Source: Burkholderia sp.
GTDB lineage: Bacteria > Pseudomonadota > Gammaproteobacteria > Burkholderiales > Burkholderiaceae
DNA: 64,000 nucleotides
NCBI GenBank assembly: GCA_031253835.1
Contig: JAIRVP010000047.1
Coordinates: 1 to 64,000 of the forward strand
Direction of reading: 5' to 3'
Shown here: positions 8,401-16,310 of the stretch, piece by piece
Position numbering within the stretch: the stretch's first letter is position 1
Layout: each line of letters opens with the position of its first letter
Notes under the pieces: model-generated
Told to the model about the DNA's origin: nothing
The model's input: the letters and a program-made list of their open reading frames with translations, nothing else
Database searches by the model: none
Made by a program: the position numbers and the translations under genes

Positions 8401-10670
8401 GCCTTGGCCTTCATCGCGGCTTCAAGGTTAGTCAACGCGAAATCCCGGCGGCGATGCTCGGGAACATGGCGGGCGCCCTTGTTCAGATGGTTTGCCACTA
8501 CGAAAGCACCGACCGTCAAACCTTCCGTCTTGACGTCGCGCCACAACCGACTGCCGACCTCCAGGTGCTTCTCTGTGCGCTCGAGATCCGTCAACGTTTG
8601 CAAAACTGCGTCCCGGACGCGATCGTGCGTGAACGAATAAAGGCCTTCATTCAATGCGATGAGCTGCTGCTCGAGCGGTTCGCGCAGTGCGATCTCGATC
8701 GCGACCCGCGAGCCGGACATTGCTGACGCAAGAACGTCAAGCGTCGACGGCTCCGCGAGAATCGCCAGGTACTGGGTTGCCAGCAGCGCAATCTCGTCGA
8801 GGGTCGCGACTCTCGCCGAGAGCAAATCGACAACGCTTGCAACGCCCGATCTCCGTTCGATCTCCGGCAGGGATGCCACCCACTCGCCATAGGCATCGTC
8901 GTAGACGATCACCTCGTGGTCGATAAGAGACCTGACGAACTGGATCGTATCGAGCGGATTTCCGCCAGCGCTGCGATGGATGGTGTCTTCGACGAGATCG
9001 TGGTTTCGTATTTCATCCGCGAGGATCGCTCTTAAAAGTCCACCGACTTCCCGCTCTGAGAGTGGTGTGAGCGGTATCCGCTCGACCATCGTGGTCGAGA
9101 TGAATGGGGCTACGTGCGCTCCCTGGTTTTCCACGTTTCTATCTCGCATCGCAGCGACGATGAGGACGTGGCGGCAAAGCGGATTCTGCATGACATGCTT
9201 GATGACCTCGAGCGTTCCTTCGTCGACCCACTGCAAGTCGTCGAGGAATAGCAGAAGGGGGCGTTCGCGGCACGCGAATGCCCCCAGAAGCTTGGCAATC
9301 GCATCGAGAAAGCGCGGTCGTTCCGCGTGCGCGAAGACGGCCGGTTTATGGGCATGCAGCCCAAGAATACGTGCGAAATCCGGGAAGACGGTCGTAACGA
9401 GCGATGCGTCGTCGATCAGGGCCTCACGAAGCCGTTGCAGCAGCACGTCATAGTGATGTGGCGGGTATGCCAGCGCGGTCCTTGCAAGCGCACTGAGGGC
9501 ACGGGCGAGGCTGGCATATGGCGTAACGCCATCGCCAAGCTCGCACTTACCGTGCACGACTTCGCAACCTTCTCCGCCGATTTGACGCGTCAGATGATGG
9601 ACGAGGGCCGACTTGCCGATGCCGGGCGGTCCTTCGACCAACCACAATTTCCGATCTTGATCTTCCGACCTTCCCTGAACGGCACTTCGAAGGCGCTCCA
9701 GCTCGGCCTGACGCCCGATCAAGCCATCGTTCCCGAGCGCGTCGGATCCGGACATGTGCCTCCGTTCGGTAGTGGCAGGTTGCGACGAGCGAGCCGACCC
9801 GATGGCGACAAGATCACTCACGACATCGACGGCCCTTTGATAACGCTCGGCCGGCTCCTTTGCGATCATGCGGCTCACGACCTGAACAAGGTGCTCGCCG
9901 ATTTTCTGCTTGAGTTCGAGGAGTGCATCTTCATCGGGGCGCCGCGCAAGGTGCGCATGGATTTCCTCCGAGGGCGTGAGGCCGGGAAAGAGGACGCGGC
10001 CCGTCAGCATATGAAAGAAAATACAGCCCAGGGAATAAAGATCCGAGCGTTCGTCGGAGATCCGGTTGACGCGTCCGCTTGCTTCCGGCGCCATATAGTG
10101 CAGCAGCCCCGGGTCGATCTCCCGCGGGATGCGGCTGGCGACGCCGGTGAGGGTCGGCATCGCGCTTTGGGGGCGAAAGCCGGTCAACCACGCCCGTCGC
10201 TCGCTCGGATGAACCATGATGTTCGACGGCGTCAATCCGCCGTGGACGAGTCCGGCTTCATGCGCCGCGGCCACGGAGCGCGCAAGGGGCAGCGCGTGGC
10301 GAATGAAGACTCTCGCTGGCATCGCGCCATTCATGAGATTCATTAGAATTTGGCCGCCAGGGTCGCCAAGGAGTAACGCAGGGCTCTGGTTGTGAGCAGC
10401 AAATCTCAGCGGACAGAGGGCGAAATCACCATTGAACTTATCCCCGATGCTGAATTCATAGCGTAGCTGCTCCAGAGATGCCTCGGACACCGAGTTGACC
10501 GGTACGGCGGCGAGCACGGTCGACTCTTGAAGCAGGGCACGGTAGAGTTGGACTGGTCCTTCGCGAAGCAAGATCAGCTTGGCATGGGCAATGTCTTCTG
10601 GCCCGTAATTGAAGTTATTCAGAATACTCTCCTGCGCGGAAGGCGTGCGGGTGCGTCGGCGAGCTTCCAT
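5478..10670 (-). CDS. Giant hybrid signalling protein: pseudokinase / AAA ATPase / GAF / histidine kinase
   Basis: At 1730 residues it has the domain order of the trifunctional serine/threonine kinase-ATPase-sensor histidine kinase family. Domains in order are: kinase-like (about 50-290), AAA/STAND-type ATPase (Walker A GPPGIGKS at 347-354, Walker B LLLFLDDLQWVDE), a long helical TPR-like middle, GAF (about 1340-1500), then a histidine kinase with phospho-accepting His about 1519 (VHEVSQPI), N box LMINSLEAM, G1 DTGRGI and G2 GNGMGMGLS. The kinase domain is degenerate. HRD is HGG (143-145), DFG is GFR (164-166), and no VAIK-type lysine is evident, although N150 and the APE-like MAPEA remain. 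It is therefore probably a pseudokinase binding module, with the histidine kinase as the working output. No transmembrane segment is obvious, so it is probably cytosolic. Its response regulator is not adjacent; the FixJ-type regulator at 14976 is a candidate. No clear Shine-Dalgarno sequence marks the start. Confidence 0.9.
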   Translation of the reverse strand: MEARRRTRTPSAQESILNNFNYGPEDIAHAKLILLREGPVQLYRALLQESTVLAAVPVNSVSEASLEQLRYEFSIGDKFNGDFALCPLRFAAHNQSPALLLGDPGGQILMNLMNGAMPARVFIRHALPLARSVAAAHEAGLVHGGLTPSNIMVHPSERRAWLTGFRPQSAMPTLTGVASRIPREIDPGLLHYMAPEASGRVNRISDERSDLYSLGCIFFHMLTGRVLFPGLTPSEEIHAHLARRPDEDALLELKQKIGEHLVQVVSRMIAKEPAERYQRAVDVVSDLVAIGSARSSQPATTERRHMSGSDALGNDGLIGRQAELERLRSAVQGRSEDQDRKLWLVEGPPGIGKSALVHHLTRQIGGEGCEVVHGKCELGDGVTPYASLARALSALARTALAYPPHHYDVLLQRLREALIDDASLVTTVFPDFARILGLHAHKPAVFAHAERPRFLDAIAKLLGAFACRERPLLLFLDDLQWVDEGTLEVIKHVMQNPLCRHVLIVAAMRDRNVENQGAHVAPFISTTMVERIPLTPLSEREVGGLLRAILADEIRNHDLVEDTIHRSAGGNPLDTIQFVRSLIDHEVIVYDDAYGEWVASLPEIERRSGVASVVDLLSARVATLDEIALLATQYLAILAEPSTLDVLASAMSGSRVAIEIALREPLEQQLIALNEGLYSFTHDRVRDAVLQTLTDLERTEKHLEVGSRLWRDVKTEGLTVGAFVVANHLNKGARHVPEHRRRDFALTNLEAAMKAKAATAYESAISYLASSCELLKGRAHADGDLLSIIELKRGECEFLCMRVKEGARRLAAIATDRLDSKNRADLIRLRLAMYVTLDQPETAVDVGFRYLEEEAGIALPVELHPTSVDDEYRRFLQLYGSRDVDELMTIDLMVDERIRNAMDVMTDLIPPVQFTSQELVELLILRMVNLSLEHGHCDASCYAYVALSFVTAGRYRDFATTAVFSQLSMRLPRERGLTLYAGRVQMCFGALGLPWSGPAADARHHLEEATELTSRQGDLTFAVYSRRHTVANLLFSGASLLEAQQVAEDGLKLARDAGFALVIDAFMAQAWLIRELRGVPVDIGLLESNVDYIELLDDCISGKFHRHIAAFAFWTYRLQAAYLWGDMSEALMAEERAAAAMWASPAFLENVDFVFYSGLLRIALARTTTGHDRRTHSIHASERIDAMRRWAQACPQNFLSRLKLLEAEFSALMGEKVNSLVLYEEAITVADQARDMHIQSVARELTSHFSGRCGLRSAQQGYREQARKAYACWGADAKVRHLDTDFPATKTGKLNELRDPDNVPIWSEDRFDTEIVLRSIRALSGEISLQQVLQTILQNALEYAGAERAVLCLIEDGTLCIAAQGKLVKGELEIDISRKPVSAELMATPVAYLTMRSKESVVLEDARNDPQHGFDSYVRTHRSRSIMCVPLVKQGSLTGLLYLENGLIAAVFNATRVRTLEVLASQAAVSLENAKLYESVEAEHKRRAEAERHVRETQEELSRAARLTELGELAAFIVHEVSQPITAVGTCARTAIRWLSREIPNLKEAVVALEKISASSVRAKNIIESIRAMVRESPPNMSGMDVHEAILEVFGVLQERISSEGVKVSHTFETDSLMVVGDRILLQQVIMNLMINSLEAMSDIRGEKAISIRTQTDGDLVYVTVNDTGRGIADEIADHIFESLATTKGNGMGMGLSICKSIVEAHGGKIEVCSRVPVGTSFRFSVPIGQ

Positions 10671-10736
10671 CGTATGACGGAGCCTGACAGGCGCCGAGGC
10701 TTTTCGAAGTCGCTAGTAGAGCATTAATTTTTGTTA

Positions 10737-10765
10737 TTGACTAGTCGTTCCAGAATTGATATCGT
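10737..10765 (+). promoter_or_regulatory. Promoter and operator upstream of the TetR gene
   Basis: TTGACT (10737-10742), a 17-bp spacer and TATCGT (10760-10765) make a fair sigma-70 promoter directly upstream of the TetR start at 10772. The segment 10737-10752, ending in GTTCCA, matches the palindrome before the oxidoreductase gene (11365-11380) at 11 of 16 positions and overlaps the -35 box. This is consistent with autorepression. Confidence 0.5.
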
Positions 10766-10771
10766 GCCAAC

Positions 10772-11338
10772 ATGGCTAGACCTAAAGAGTTTGATCGGGA
10801 AGCAGCGCTCGTGGCTGCGATCAAGGTTTTCAGCGAGCATGGGTTCGCTGGTACCTCTGCGACGATGCTGACCGACGCGATGAATATCGGGCGGCAGAGC
10901 CTTTACGATACGTTTGGCGACAAGTGGCAACTCTACTGCGCTGCATTGCGCGAGTACGTGATTCTGGAAACCGGGGCTCACGTATTTGAGTTGCGAAGCG
11001 GAACGGGAGCGTTCGACGGGCTGGTTAGAATGCTTGATCGCGTTGTCCGGGAAGCGTACAACCCGTGTCTCGGCGTAAGCTCCGTATGCGAATTCGGCTG
11101 CAAAGAGCAGGAACTCTCTGAAGTACGAAGGGTTGCTGGTAACGCGCTGCATGTGGCGTTGGTTCAGGCTATTTCAGAAGCCCGGCAAGACGGCGACATC
11201 GGTGCCGATGTCGAACCGTCCGAGGCTGCATCGTTTGTCGTGGGGAACGTGGCAGGAATCAGAATCGCTGCGCGCGGCGGAGCCCAGGAGGCTGTCTTGC
11301 GCGGTATGGCGCGGCTTGCTTTGCGAGCGTTGAAGTAG
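10772..11338 (+). CDS. TetR/AcrR-family transcriptional regulator
   Basis: A 188-residue cytosolic DNA-binding repressor. The N-terminal helix-turn-helix reads FSEHGFAGTSATMLTDAMNIGRQSLYDTFGDK cut across residues 18-50 (FAGTSATML, then MNIGRQSLYDTFGDK), the standard TetR recognition region. The C-terminal ligand domain begins around LYCAALREYV and ends with the TetR_C-like ARLALRALK. It lies 56 bases upstream of a quinone-oxidoreductase gene in the same direction, and similar operators precede both genes. It therefore probably represses itself and that enzyme, and responds to an electrophile or quinone-like ligand (inference). Confidence 0.92.
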   Translation: MARPKEFDREAALVAAIKVFSEHGFAGTSATMLTDAMNIGRQSLYDTFGDKWQLYCAALREYVILETGAHVFELRSGTGAFDGLVRMLDRVVREAYNPCLGVSSVCEFGCKEQELSEVRRVAGNALHVALVQAISEARQDGDIGADVEPSEAASFVVGNVAGIRIAARGGAQEAVLRGMARLALRALK

Positions 11339-11364
11339 CATTCGCTGTTTTTTTTGCCTTATTT

Positions 11365-11380
11365 TGGAATGATTGTTCCA
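11365..11380 (+). promoter_or_regulatory. Palindromic operator before the quinone oxidoreductase gene
   Basis: TGGAATGATTGTTCCA has perfect 5-bp outer arms and lies 14 bases before the start at 11395. It is related (11/16) to the site at 10737-10752 upstream of the TetR gene, so it is the likely TetR operator. Confidence 0.6.
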
Positions 11381-11394
11381 TAACGGAGAGTGAC

Positions 11395-12360
11395 ATGCGT
11401 AGCGTGGTGATGACGGAACCTGGTGGTCCCCAAGTGCTGAAGGTCGTTGATGGCCCCGAGCCGATTCCCGGTCCTGGCGACGTTCTCGTCGAGGTGGCGG
11501 CGGCGGGCGTCAATTTCATGGATATCGGTGTACGGCGAGGCGCGTTGGGGCACGTGGATGTGCCCAAAGTGCTTGGTGTCGAAGGTGCCGGACGAGTGCT
11601 CGCCGCAGGCAGTGACGTACGAGCGTTCCGGCCAGGGGATCGTGTTGCGTGGGTGTATGCTCCGGGGAGCTACGCCGAGCGTATCGTGATACCGGCGGAT
11701 TCACTGGTGCCCCTGCCCGCCGAGATCGGATTCGTCACGGCGACGTCGGTGATGATGCAAGGTTTGACGGCGATGCATTTTGCGCTGTTTTTCCATCAAA
11801 CCCGTCCGGATGAGGTCGCGTTTGTACACGCGGCAGCCGGCGGCGTTGGCCAACTGCTCACGCAGCTCATCAAATTGAAGGGCGGCAAAGTGATCGGGCG
11901 CGTATCGTCGCCGAGCAAGGTGGGCGCCGCGATCAACGCTGGTGCCGATCATGTGATCGTCGATGACGGTGACGGGTTCGCCGGCGAAGTTCTGAGTTTG
12001 ACGCACGGGCAAGGTGTCGATGTGGTTTATGACGGATCGGGCCCTGCGACTTTTGAAGGATCGGTCGAGATCTTGCGTCGAGGCGGGACACTGTGTTGGT
12101 ATGGCCCTGTTCTTGGCGGTCCTGGCTCGTTTGACATCACCAGTTTGCCGAAGAGCATCAAGATCGGGTATGCAGTCTATTCGGATTCCGTCAATACGCC
12201 TGAACTGCTTCGCGCTCGCAGCCAGGAATTATTCGGATACCTTTCGACCGGGGTGCTGGCTGCACCGCCGGCCACCGAGTACGCGCTGAACGACGCCGCT
12301 CAGGCTCACGAGGCGCTGGAAAGTCGCGCAACGACCGGGAAGTTGGTCCTGATACCTTGA
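11395..12360 (+). CDS. NADPH:quinone oxidoreductase-like MDR protein
   Basis: A 321-residue member of the zinc-independent medium-chain dehydrogenase family, which reduces quinones or alpha,beta-unsaturated carbonyls with NADPH. Visible features are the GroES-like N-terminal domain (PGPGDVLVEVAAAGVNFMDIGVRRG), the segment LGVEGAGRVLAAG, and the Rossmann nucleotide-binding motif HAAAGGVGQLLTQL (AAGGVG). The structural-zinc cysteine cluster is absent, as in QOR enzymes. GGAG lies before the ATG at 11395. A TetR regulator precedes it and a palindromic operator sits directly upstream, so expression is probably inducible. The true substrate is not determinable. Confidence 0.9.
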   Translation: MRSVVMTEPGGPQVLKVVDGPEPIPGPGDVLVEVAAAGVNFMDIGVRRGALGHVDVPKVLGVEGAGRVLAAGSDVRAFRPGDRVAWVYAPGSYAERIVIPADSLVPLPAEIGFVTATSVMMQGLTAMHFALFFHQTRPDEVAFVHAAAGGVGQLLTQLIKLKGGKVIGRVSSPSKVGAAINAGADHVIVDDGDGFAGEVLSLTHGQGVDVVYDGSGPATFEGSVEILRRGGTLCWYGPVLGGPGSFDITSLPKSIKIGYAVYSDSVNTPELLRARSQELFGYLSTGVLAAPPATEYALNDAAQAHEALESRATTGKLVLIP

Positions 12361-12423
12361 GCAAGATCGAATGATCGGCGGTGCAAACCCTGTACCAACG
12401 CGCGTGAACGTTTCAACGGCAAT

Positions 12424-12828
12424 GTGCTCGATCCTTCGCTGGAACAGCGCGACGTTTGCTTGTGGGCGCAGCGCACAAGATACAAGGCGCGCCGCTTCGG
12501 TCTCCGTCAGTCCGACGACGGCGATACGCGTGTGCGGGTCGCGCCGCTTTCCAGTATCGCGGTGATGGAGCATCTTTCGGTATCCGTGATCAGTGTTTCG
12601 TGGAGCGACTCGCGTTCGGGTCGCTATACCGAGCGGATCTGGTGCAGAAGCCGCGCGCGCGCCCCTTCAATCTGCGCGCTTACCGGACGCGAAATCCAGT
12701 GCGGCGATCCGATGTTTCGTCCGCGCGCCTGCGAAGTCTGTTTGCCTGCGAATCGGCAACGAATGATCCTTGCCGCGACCGTTCAGGAGTGCAGCGGCGC
12801 ATCTTCTCTCGCAATGATCGAGGTTTAG
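12424..12828 (+). CDS. DUF3331 domain-containing protein
   Basis: A 134-residue protein whose C-terminal half matches what I know of DUF3331, a small family found mainly in Burkholderia and relatives. It has SVSWSDSRSGRYTERIW, then CALTGREIQCGDPMFRPR, then PANRQRMILAA. The CALTG...GDP..RPR core with spaced cysteines looks like a compact zinc- or DNA-related module, but the function is unknown. The start is uncertain. I used the GTG at 12424; an internal ATG (at MEHLSVSV) would give only the conserved part. It stands alone between the oxidoreductase and a convergent UspA gene. Confidence 0.65.
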   Translation: MLDPSLEQRDVCLWAQRTRYKARRFGLRQSDDGDTRVRVAPLSSIAVMEHLSVSVISVSWSDSRSGRYTERIWCRSRARAPSICALTGREIQCGDPMFRPRACEVCLPANRQRMILAATVQECSGASSLAMIEV

Positions 12829-12880
12829 AAACCAATAGAGCGAAGAGCAAGGGCCGGCTGGTATCGCCCGGATGTCGATA

Positions 12881-13330
12881 CTAAGTCGAAGCGACTGCCA
12901 CGACGACGATTACGGCGCCGTTGAGGCGCTCCACCAGGTCGAAGTGAACGGGCGCGTCGCGCCACCATCGAGCGAACGCGGTGCGGGCGCGATGCCCGAC
13001 GATGATCATGTCCGGACGAGCCGTCGTTGCGTGTGCGGCGATGACGTCGGCCGAGCGTCCAAACCGCACGTAGCCACGTGCGACTATGCCGTCTTCCGCC
13101 AGTTTGCCAACCGCCAGCCGAAGGTCCTCACGTGCGAATTCCTCCAGCCGTTGGTGCGTAAATTCGCTCAGGAACCCACCAGCCTGTGCGTTTGCGGTGG
13201 TGGGGTCGACAACGGCGATGACGTCGACTTCGGCTGATAGTGCGCGTGAAAGAGATGAGCACCGCTTGAGTGCGGCCATTGCCTCGTCAGTCCCGTCATA
13301 GACGAGCAGCATTCTGGAAAGCGATGACAT
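12881..13330 (-). CDS. Universal stress protein, UspA family
   Basis: A 149-residue single-domain Usp. It begins with the beta strand RMLLVYDGTDEAMAAL, has the middle HQRLEEFAREDLR, and carries the late nucleotide-binding region DMIIVGHRARTAFARWW. The usual ATP-type G-2x-G-9x-G(S/T) motif is only partly kept here (VGHRAR and no clear GS), so it may be a non-ATP-binding Usp. The start at 13330 (MSSLSRMLL) puts the first strand at the expected position; longer in-frame starts exist up to 13417. It acts in the cytosol in general stress survival. It is convergent with the DUF3331 gene. Confidence 0.85.
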   Translation of the reverse strand: MSSLSRMLLVYDGTDEAMAALKRCSSLSRALSAEVDVIAVVDPTTANAQAGGFLSEFTHQRLEEFAREDLRLAVGKLAEDGIVARGYVRFGRSADVIAAHATTARPDMIIVGHRARTAFARWWRDAPVHFDLVERLNGAVIVVVAVAST

Positions 13331-13706
13331 GTTCCGTTTTGGCTGGGGAATGAGTTTGCCCGCGGCGAGCATTGGCACGTGTTGATGTTGCGTGACCACC
13401 TTCGTAGCAGCGGACACGATTATTGAACACGTATGTCGCGTTGTTTATTCCAGCTCTGCCTGAACACATCGCCGATCGAAGGCCGGCGCTAGACGTGGTC
13501 ACGTACGGCACGTGAGCAGCAGCGATGGGGAGACGTCATGTCGGTCGAATCGAGAGGTCGCCTTGGATCGTCGCCGATCGGGAATCCCGAGGCGTGCTCG
13601 ACATCGATGGTTCGGGCGGCCCCGTATTCGATGGTCTGTCGGCCCGGGTGCCAGCGCAGCGCCACCGGCATTCTCGGGCCGACCGGGATGGAGCGGCGGG
13701 GCGGGC

Positions 13707-13943
13707 TCAGCGGCCGGAATAGAGCTTCCGAAGCGCGTCGAGTTCGCCGCTTTGTCGCGCCCGCTCGAGTTCCTGACGTACTTCCGAACGCGTCTTTTCC
13801 ATCGGCGCGACTGCGGTGGGAGGCAAGCGGCCCGCAGTTTCGGAATCGTAACCACCCACGACCGCCACCACGGGAACTGCTGCATGGGCCGAGACCGTCA
13901 CCGCAAGCGCGGCGAATGCCACGCCAATTTTACGTATATTCAT
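13707..13943 (-). CDS. Small secreted DUF4148-family protein
   Basis: A 78-residue protein with a signal peptide (MNIRKIGVAFAALAVTVSAHA, cleavage after the AHA) and the DUF4148 signature KTRSEVRQELERARQSGEL near the C-terminus. DUF4148 proteins are small periplasmic proteins abundant in Burkholderia; their function is not known. A perfect 7-bp inverted repeat lies immediately before the ATG, described separately. The gene stands alone. Confidence 0.85.
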   Translation of the reverse strand: MNIRKIGVAFAALAVTVSAHAAVPVVAVVGGYDSETAGRLPPTAVAPMEKTRSEVRQELERARQSGELDALRKLYSGR

Positions 13944-13944
13944 G

Positions 13945-13963
13945 TTGATATCTCAAATATCAA
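13945..13963 (-). promoter_or_regulatory. Inverted repeat overlapping the DUF4148 ribosome-binding region
   Basis: TTGATAT and ATATCAA are separated by 5 bases and end 1 base before the DUF4148 start codon. In the mRNA the only purine-rich stretch (TTTGAGA) lies in or near the loop. The element could act as an operator or as a translational hairpin. Confidence 0.45.
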
Positions 13964-14634
13964 TCGATCGGATGGTGGGTGCGCGGAGTATCCTCGAGCG
14001 GCGGACGGGACACGGGATTCGGCAGTGTCATCGTTGTCATCGGGTTCCGGCGTGGACGTATTTGACGCCAGCAAGGTATCTCGTATGTGTCCGGCGCGCA
14101 TCGATTTGCAATGTCATGTATCCATGCGGATGTCAGATACATCAAGATACGAAATCTCCACGTTCGCGAGACGACTGCATTCAGCGGTCTGTTACGAGCG
14201 CCGATCCGATGCGGCAACCATGTGACCGGAAAGCCCGCAGACGCGGACGGTCGCTCGAACAGGGTGATTTGCCGTTGTAAGCGTAGAGACCCGCATGTGT
14301 GAATCCGACCGCCGCGTCCGTCGCCGGAAGCACGTGTGGCCGCGTTGTATCGCCTCGCCATCCATTGTTGCGTTGGCGATTTCGGGATGGAATAATCTGT
14401 AAGGTTCGCGTGTTCTTGTAAATAATCGCAGAACGACGTCGCGATCGATAGAGCAGCGACGGCCGCCTTGTACCGAGCGAGGACTTCATCCGCCGTGAGC
14501 GCCGTGGTCGAGTGCCCGACCAAGCGGATACAGGCTGGAATCTCCGCCCGGACCAGTGCATGTGTGCCGCATGCAGCAGGAGCGGCATCCGTGCGCAGGT
14601 CTGCCAAGGCTTCCTTATCAAATTTGCCTGACAT
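13960..14634 (-). CDS. Hypothetical reading frame, doubtful
   Basis: The open frame on this strand is unusually long for the local composition, extending up to 14895 with no stop. The segment from the ATG at 14634 begins plausibly, with alanine/leucine/glutamate-rich helical sequence (EVLARYKAAVAALSIATSF). Its C-terminal half is rich in Cys, Trp and Arg and looks non-coding. No Shine-Dalgarno sequence is seen and no family is recognised. It may be a degraded gene. About 14097-14150 also contains scattered short inverted repeats (ATGTATC/GATACAT). Confidence 0.25.
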   Translation of the reverse strand: MSGKFDKEALADLRTDAAPAACGTHALVRAEIPACIRLVGHSTTALTADEVLARYKAAVAALSIATSFCDYLQEHANLTDYSIPKSPTQQWMARRYNAATRASGDGRGGRIHTCGSLRLQRQITLFERPSASAGFPVTWLPHRIGARNRPLNAVVSRTWRFRILMYLTSAWIHDIANRCAPDTYEIPCWRQIRPRRNPMTTMTLPNPVSRPPLEDTPRTHHPID

Positions 14635-14975
14635 ACGTTCGACAAGACAACGGATTAAATTTGTTTCGGCCGGCCATGGTTGCGGCGCGCGATCGACGAC
14701 AACGCGCGCGGCTGCCCCTGTCGTGCGGTGTACCGGCGCTGCTTCGGAAATTGCTCGGTGTATCGGGCGTGGCGAAACGCAATATGGTTTGCCTTTACAG
14801 GTGCCGTGCCAGTCGCGACTTATGCCTTCTCGCACGGCAGGAAATTTGAAACATGGCGTGTGAACCTCAGCGACGGTGGTGCCTGTCGGGTACACGACGT
14901 GGCGGACAGACAGATTCGCAGCGATGTCGTTGAGCCGCTGGGCCCCTATCCCTACACATTAACCGGCAAATATCG
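14635..14975. other. Gap upstream of the FixJ-type regulator
   Basis: I see no supportable gene. The open minus-strand frame continues through here but looks non-coding. This stretch should hold the promoter of the response regulator at 14976. Confidence 0.35.
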
Positions 14976-15644
14976 ATGCCTGAAATCAGAATATCCTCTG
15001 CGGTTCCGCCATCCGCGGATTGGAGTGGCCGCATCGTCTACGTCGTGGACGACGACGAACTCGTCCGTGCCGCGCTCACCGGCCTGCTGCGTTCGATTGA
15101 CCTGGACGTCCGCGCTTTTGCGTCTACCGAAGAATTTCTCGCTGCACCGAAACGCACGAGACCATCGTGCCTCGTGCTCGATGTGCGACTGCGCGGACAG
15201 AGCGGAATTGCGTTCCAGGAGTCACTGCTGGACACCGGTGGTCCGAAGATGCCGATCATCTTCATCACGGCGCACGGCGATATTGCGATGACCGTGAAGG
15301 CAATGAAGGCCGGCGCGATCGACTTTCTGACCAAGCCGTTCCGCGATCAGGACATGATCGACGCGGTAGTTGCCGCGCTTGACCACGATGCGAAGCGCCT
15401 GAAGGTCGATGAGTCGCTGCTCGATCTGCGTGAGTGCTGGGAATCTCTGACGCCAAGAGAGCGCGACGTGTTGCAACATGTCGCGGCAGGCCTGATGAAC
15501 AAGCAGGTTGCGGGGAACATGGGCATTGCCGAGATTACGGCCAAGATACATCGCGGTCAGGCGATGCGGAAGATGCAGTGCCGCTCGGTCGCCGAGCTGG
15601 TGCGCAAGCTGAGTACACTGGGTATCGGGCTGTCCGCTCGCTAA
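14976..15644 (+). CDS. FixJ/NarL-type response regulator with LuxR helix-turn-helix
   Basis: A 222-residue two-domain response regulator. The receiver domain shows the acidic pair in VVDDDELVRAAL, the phospho-accepting Asp in CLVLDVRLRGQSG, the Thr in ITAHGD and the Lys in FLTKPF. The output domain is a LuxR-type helix-turn-helix (LTPRERDVLQHVAAGLMNKQVA, split at about residues 152-173), ending in the dimerisation helix RSVAELVRKL. A stand-alone receiver and a broken histidine kinase follow in the same direction. The original system was probably a three-gene phosphorelay. With the local kinase broken, this regulator must be driven by another kinase; the giant hybrid at 5478-10670 is one candidate. 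Confidence 0.93.
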   Translation: MPEIRISSAVPPSADWSGRIVYVVDDDELVRAALTGLLRSIDLDVRAFASTEEFLAAPKRTRPSCLVLDVRLRGQSGIAFQESLLDTGGPKMPIIFITAHGDIAMTVKAMKAGAIDFLTKPFRDQDMIDAVVAALDHDAKRLKVDESLLDLRECWESLTPRERDVLQHVAAGLMNKQVAGNMGIAEITAKIHRGQAMRKMQCRSVAELVRKLSTLGIGLSAR

Positions 15645-15774
15645 CGAGGCGCTGTGGGAAGGCAAGCCGTACCCATACGTAGATATAGTAGCGGTCGGGC
15701 GGCGTGGCGATATGCTGGGACTCGAGTAGTAATGTTTGGAACGGGCCTGACCATTCACCTCGCCATAAGCAGCG

Positions 15775-16158
15775 ATGCCTTTTTCACTCTCAGCCAGCGA
15801 TCTTGTTTCAGTTATCGACGACGATCCCTTCGTGCGCGCCGCCGCGCGGGATCTCGTGCGTTCACTCGGTGGGGAGGCACGCGAGTTTGCGTCAGGACGG
15901 GCTTTCCTGGCTTCGGACGTCGTATCGCGGACGGGGTGCCTGATCTGCGATATTCAGATGGCGGAGATGGACGGAATCGAAGTGCTGTCGAGGATCGAGG
16001 CGCGCGGCCTGTGCATCCCCACGCTGTTGATCACCGCGTTCGCCACTTCTCGCGTGCGCGCGCGTGCGCGGATCAGCACCGCGCTGTGTCTGCTTGAGAA
16101 ACCAATTGACGTGCAGGAGCTCGAGGCGTGGCTCGCGCGTGCGCTCGGATACGGTTGA
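15775..16158 (+). CDS. Stand-alone response-regulator receiver domain
   Basis: A 127-residue CheY-like protein with no output domain. It has the acidic pair in VIDDDPFVRAAA, the phospho-accepting Asp in LICDIQMAEMDGIEV, the Thr in LLITAFAT and the Lys in LLEKPIDV. Single receivers act as phosphate relays or sinks between kinase and regulator. It lies 130 bases after the FixJ-type regulator and upstream of the broken kinase. The paralogous N-terminus and similar spacing suggest a duplicated receiver from a shared system. Confidence 0.9.
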   Translation: MPFSLSASDLVSVIDDDPFVRAAARDLVRSLGGEAREFASGRAFLASDVVSRTGCLICDIQMAEMDGIEVLSRIEARGLCIPTLLITAFATSRVRARARISTALCLLEKPIDVQELEAWLARALGYG

Positions 16159-16310
16159 CGCAGCGGCCATTCGCCGCGCACCGCAAGCTAGACCTAAACC
16201 TTCGTAGGGGATGGATGGCCGCTCGTGTGATGGTGCGATCCCCATGTGCGTGTTTTCATCTCTCCCGTGCCGTCCGTCGCGACGATGACAGGAGAACGAA
16301 GGTGCCGAAC

